From Acidovorax sp. A1169 (GTDB lineage: Bacteria; Pseudomonadota; Gammaproteobacteria; Burkholderiales; Burkholderiaceae_C): a DNA stretch of 64,000 nucleotides. This document shows, in pieces, positions 61,784 through 64,000 of this stretch. Within the stretch, counting starts at the first letter, position 1. Each line of letters begins with the position of its first letter. The notes beneath the pieces are model-generated. The model worked only from the letters and a program-made list of their open reading frames with translations, was not told where the DNA came from and made no database searches. The stretch covers positions 1 to 64,000 of the forward strand of contig NZ_JAUZDX010000027.1 in the NCBI RefSeq assembly GCF_030704685.1, given 5' to 3'. The position numbers and the translations under genes are program-made.

Positions 61784-61948
61784 TTGAAACCCATGCACTA
61801 TTTTTCCCTTGCAGGTGTGCTCGTCCCGCTCGTCCTCTACGTGGCCGGGCATGCAGAGGCTGCCGGTGTCGTCATCGTGCTGGCCCTCGTGATCGAGGTG
61901 CTTGTCTCTGCCATCACTGGCAAAAAGGGCAACGCTACCGAGCGCTGA
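61784..61948 (+). CDS. Small hydrophobic membrane protein, 54 aa
   Basis: AGGAGG six bases before TTG 61784 favours a TTG start (LKPMHYFSLAGVL...); ATG 61793 lies too far from the site. Two helices, YFSLAGVLVPLVLYVAGHA and GVVIVLALVIEVLVSAITG, and a basic end (GKKGNATER). Could be a small regulatory or stress membrane protein. Followed 57 bases later by the kinase-fold gene. Confidence 0.6.
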   Translation: MKPMHYFSLAGVLVPLVLYVAGHAEAAGVVIVLALVIEVLVSAITGKKGNATER

Positions 61949-62005
61949 GTGTGGGCGCCGGGTACACCACGGCCGTTGAAAATGCAGCCCCCCCAAGGAG
62001 CCAAT

Positions 62006-63049
62006 TTGGACAGTTCGATTTTGGAGCGTTTGCTGGCCCCCTCGTTGCTGGGGGAGCACATGGCCCGGCACCAGGAGCCCAGCGGTGCATCGCTGCTCAG
62101 CGCCGTGCCCAGCGCCATCGGTGCATCAGGCTACCTTTCCGATCTGACCGGCGTGACGCTGGCATGGAGCCACCCCACAGGCGCCCCGGCGCGGGCCGTG
62201 TTGAAGGTGTCACACCCCGGGTTTGGACAACCGGAACTGCCGTTCTACGAGACCATCGCCAGGCACCTGAACAGCCCGGTCATCCCCCGGTTCTACGCCG
62301 GGGGCGTGGACGAACCCACGGGCCGCACCTGGCTGCTGATGGAAGACCTGTCGGAGTCGCACCAGCAGCCCAGCGCTGAGCCCTTACCGCCCACGTTCGA
62401 ACGCTGCACCCTCATCGTTGAAGCGCTGGCGCGGCTCCATGCCATCGGCTGGACCGGTGGCGATCAGGGCACCGTGCCCGGCATGGGCCCCACGCTCTGG
62501 AGCCGGCTTGAGGCATCGGAATGGCTGCCAGGCGCCTGCGAGCGCCTGTTTGCGCAGGCCGGCGATGCGCTGGACGAGCGCACGCGGGGCATCTACGCGC
62601 AGTTCCTGCCCGGGCTCCCGGCGCTCATCGAGCAGGCCAACCAATTCCAGCACAGGACCCTGGTCCATGGCGATGCCCACGTCTGGAACTGGATGGTTCC
62701 ACGCGACAGCGCAGCCGGGGTCGCCAAGCTCATCGACTGGGATGGCTGGCATGTGGGCACCGGTGTCTGGGACCTGGCCTACATGATGGCCCTGCAGTGG
62801 GATCGCGCCGTGCGCCAGCGCTTTGAAATGCCACTGCTCGACCGCTACCACGCAGTGCTCACCGCCCACGGTGTGGCGGGCTATTCGCGTGAGGCGTTTC
62901 AGCAGGACTACCGGCTTGCGGTGTTGCTGCACCTGCGCACACCGATGGCGAGGTTCGCGCGGGGCATGTCCGCCTTCGTCTGGTGGCCCCAGCTCACCCG
63001 GGTGGCGCATGCGGTGGAGGATTTGGGCTGCCTGGATTTGCTGGAGTGA
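62006..63049 (+). CDS. Aminoglycoside phosphotransferase-fold protein (APH family)
   Basis: A 347-aa APH/choline-kinase-like protein. Catalytic loop RTLVHGDAHVWNWMVPRDS (HGD-x-H-x-x-N, the Asp being the base), the Mg2+-binding acid in AKLIDWDGWHVGTGVWDLAY, and the N-lobe ARAVLKVSHPGFGQPELPFY with a conserved Lys. Relatives phosphorylate small molecules and only some give drug resistance. TTG 62006 has AAGGAG five bases upstream; ATG 61982 is an alternative that adds eight residues. Confidence 0.78.
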   Translation: MDSSILERLLAPSLLGEHMARHQEPSGASLLSAVPSAIGASGYLSDLTGVTLAWSHPTGAPARAVLKVSHPGFGQPELPFYETIARHLNSPVIPRFYAGGVDEPTGRTWLLMEDLSESHQQPSAEPLPPTFERCTLIVEALARLHAIGWTGGDQGTVPGMGPTLWSRLEASEWLPGACERLFAQAGDALDERTRGIYAQFLPGLPALIEQANQFQHRTLVHGDAHVWNWMVPRDSAAGVAKLIDWDGWHVGTGVWDLAYMMALQWDRAVRQRFEMPLLDRYHAVLTAHGVAGYSREAFQQDYRLAVLLHLRTPMARFARGMSAFVWWPQLTRVAHAVEDLGCLDLLE

Positions 63050-63074
63050 CCCATGGCACCGAACGAAAGCCCGG

Positions 63075-63752
63075 CTACTGCGGTGCCAGCCAGGAACCAA
63101 CCCGTTGCAAGTGGCCCTGAAAAAGCGCTGCATAGTCGCGGGGTGCTGCCGCGACGACGCTGTGCCGCGCTGCGAGACTCTGGCGCCAGAGCCCGACCTT
63201 GGCCAGCCCGTCGAAAAGCGCTGCATTGCCTTCAGCGGGCAGTCCCTCGAAATAGCGAAAGAGCGGCGCGAACACGGCATCGACCATGCTGAACTGGCTT
63301 GCGCCGAAGTACGGGCCGGCGCCGAGTGCGTCTTCAAGCCGCTCGAGCTTGTCCCTGAAAACCACGGCTTTCATGCTGGCTGCGGTGGAATCCCTGGCGT
63401 TCAAATAGCCCCAGGCATCGGCCAGGGTCGCCGACCCGAACTCGATCCAGGCGCGGTGTTGCGCGCGTACCAGGGGGTCGCTCGGATGCAGTGGTGCGCC
63501 GCGCTGTGTCTCGTCCAGATATTCGCAGATGGCCATGCTTTCGAACAGCACCTGGTGCGTACCATCGCCGCCATGGATCTGGAGCAAGGGCACCTTGCTG
63601 GTCGGCGACATCGCCAGGAACCAGGCAGGCTTTGCCGAAAGGTCCACGTTGATCCTGTCAAAGGGGATGCCTTTTTCCAGCAGCACGATAGCGGCGCGCT
63701 GTACATACGGGCACAGGGGGTGGCTGATGAGGCTGAGTGCAGAGGTCGACAT
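63075..63752 (-). CDS. Glutathione S-transferase
   Basis: A 225-aa GST. The thioredoxin-like N-domain has SLISHPLCPYVQRAAIVLLE (CPYV: a Cys-type active site as in omega/beta-like or dehydroascorbate reductase-like GSTs) and the glutathione-gamma-Glu contact in KVPLLQIHGG ... VLFESMAICEYLDE (E-S). The all-helical C-domain follows (FGASQFSMVDAVFAPLFRYF). It may reduce or conjugate electrophiles. The Met at 63752 gives the normal N-terminus; the upstream 30 codons are not typical. Confidence 0.88.
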   Translation of the reverse strand: MSTSALSLISHPLCPYVQRAAIVLLEKGIPFDRINVDLSAKPAWFLAMSPTSKVPLLQIHGGDGTHQVLFESMAICEYLDETQRGAPLHPSDPLVRAQHRAWIEFGSATLADAWGYLNARDSTAASMKAVVFRDKLERLEDALGAGPYFGASQFSMVDAVFAPLFRYFEGLPAEGNAALFDGLAKVGLWRQSLAARHSVVAAAPRDYAALFQGHLQRVGSWLAPQ

Positions 63753-63871
63753 GGAGGCTTCAATAAATTGGAGGGTTCGGGGGACAGTTGGCGTGGAATC
63801 AAGCGGGGCATACTTCTCGATGAAGCCTTCCTTGGTTTCCACTGTGCGACTTTTAGCCGCTACGACGTAAC

Positions 63872-64000
63872 CTATCGCTGATCTTTCGATAATTTCTTTG
63901 CAAAGTTGACGTCGAAGTAATCACGCCAAGCGACGATGCAATCGCCCTCCACCTCAAAGATGCCCATCACCTTCACTGCGGCGATCGCGCTCCCATCTGC
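63872..64000 (-). CDS. C-terminal end of a SnoaL/limonene-epoxide-hydrolase-like protein (start outside window)
   Basis: The minus-strand frame from the window edge reads ADGSAIAAVKVMGIFEVEGD CIVAWRDYFDVNFAKKLSKD QR-stop (63872-63874). GIFEVEGD.I..WRDYFD is the end of SnoaL/NTF2-like epoxide-hydrolase domains, where WRDYFD lines the cavity. Only the last 42 codons are in the window. Confidence 0.75.
   Translation of the reverse strand, partial: ADGSAIAAVKVMGIFEVEGDCIVAWRDYFDVNFAKKLSKDQR

Overview
The window reads as chromosomal DNA of a high-GC beta-proteobacterium, most likely a member of the Comamonadaceae (Acidovorax or a close relative). This is inferred from strongly GC-rich third codon positions, AAGGAG-type ribosome sites, TerC, second EF-G and MASE4-GGDEF type proteins, and repeat families typical of that group. 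No rRNA or tRNA gene, CRISPR array, complete insertion sequence or prophage is visible.

Layout. (1) 1-10.9 kb: a tandem array of very large secreted repeat proteins sharing an RTX plus C-terminal module (the first is cut by the window edge), with a sulfotransferase gene between copies one and two. (2) 11-23.4 kb: mostly housekeeping and accessory genes: a J-domain-like membrane protein, TerC, an exported Lys/Ala-rich protein, a GNAT enzyme, a second elongation factor G behind an elaborate attenuator-like leader, a Phd/VapC-type toxin-antitoxin pair, a MATE exporter and a NYN/OST-HTH RNase-like protein. (3) 24-39.8 kb: membrane proteins, a small lipoprotein, a large hybrid sensor kinase, small hypothetical genes and pseudogenes, a ~770-bp palindromic repeat, an ankyrin protein, a Ser/Thr/Gly/Ala low-complexity exported protein and an unknown 332-aa protein. 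(4) 40-49 kb: a hydrolase, a substrate-binding/permease fusion, a SUKH-like protein, a histidine kinase, and a MASE4-GGDEF gene interrupted by a 267-bp TA-flanked mobile palindrome. (5) 49-58.6 kb: two methyl-accepting chemotaxis proteins set among decayed fragments (DJ-1/PfpI, IS66, RTX-repeat/YCII mosaic, TetR) and more palindromic elements, plus a lipase, a GreA/GreB-like factor, GNAT and YCII. (6) 58.6-64 kb: an exported SUKH-like protein, membrane proteins, a paralogue of the small lipoprotein, an aminoglycoside-phosphotransferase-fold kinase, a glutathione S-transferase and the end of a SnoaL/LEH-like gene.

How the genes relate. There is little operon structure. Most genes are single units separated by repeat-rich spacers. 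Sensing and signalling genes recur (two kinases, two chemoreceptors, one broken diguanylate cyclase). The most unusual signals are in the DNA between genes: a near-leaderless 14-codon peptide plus terminator upstream of EF-G; at least five palindromic elements with outer inverted repeats and a central hairpin, two of which form a 169-bp pair whose arms differ between copies yet remain perfectly complementary within each copy; and a bilobed 267-bp element whose removal restores the diguanylate cyclase frame exactly. All family assignments come from reading motifs by eye; no database search was possible.
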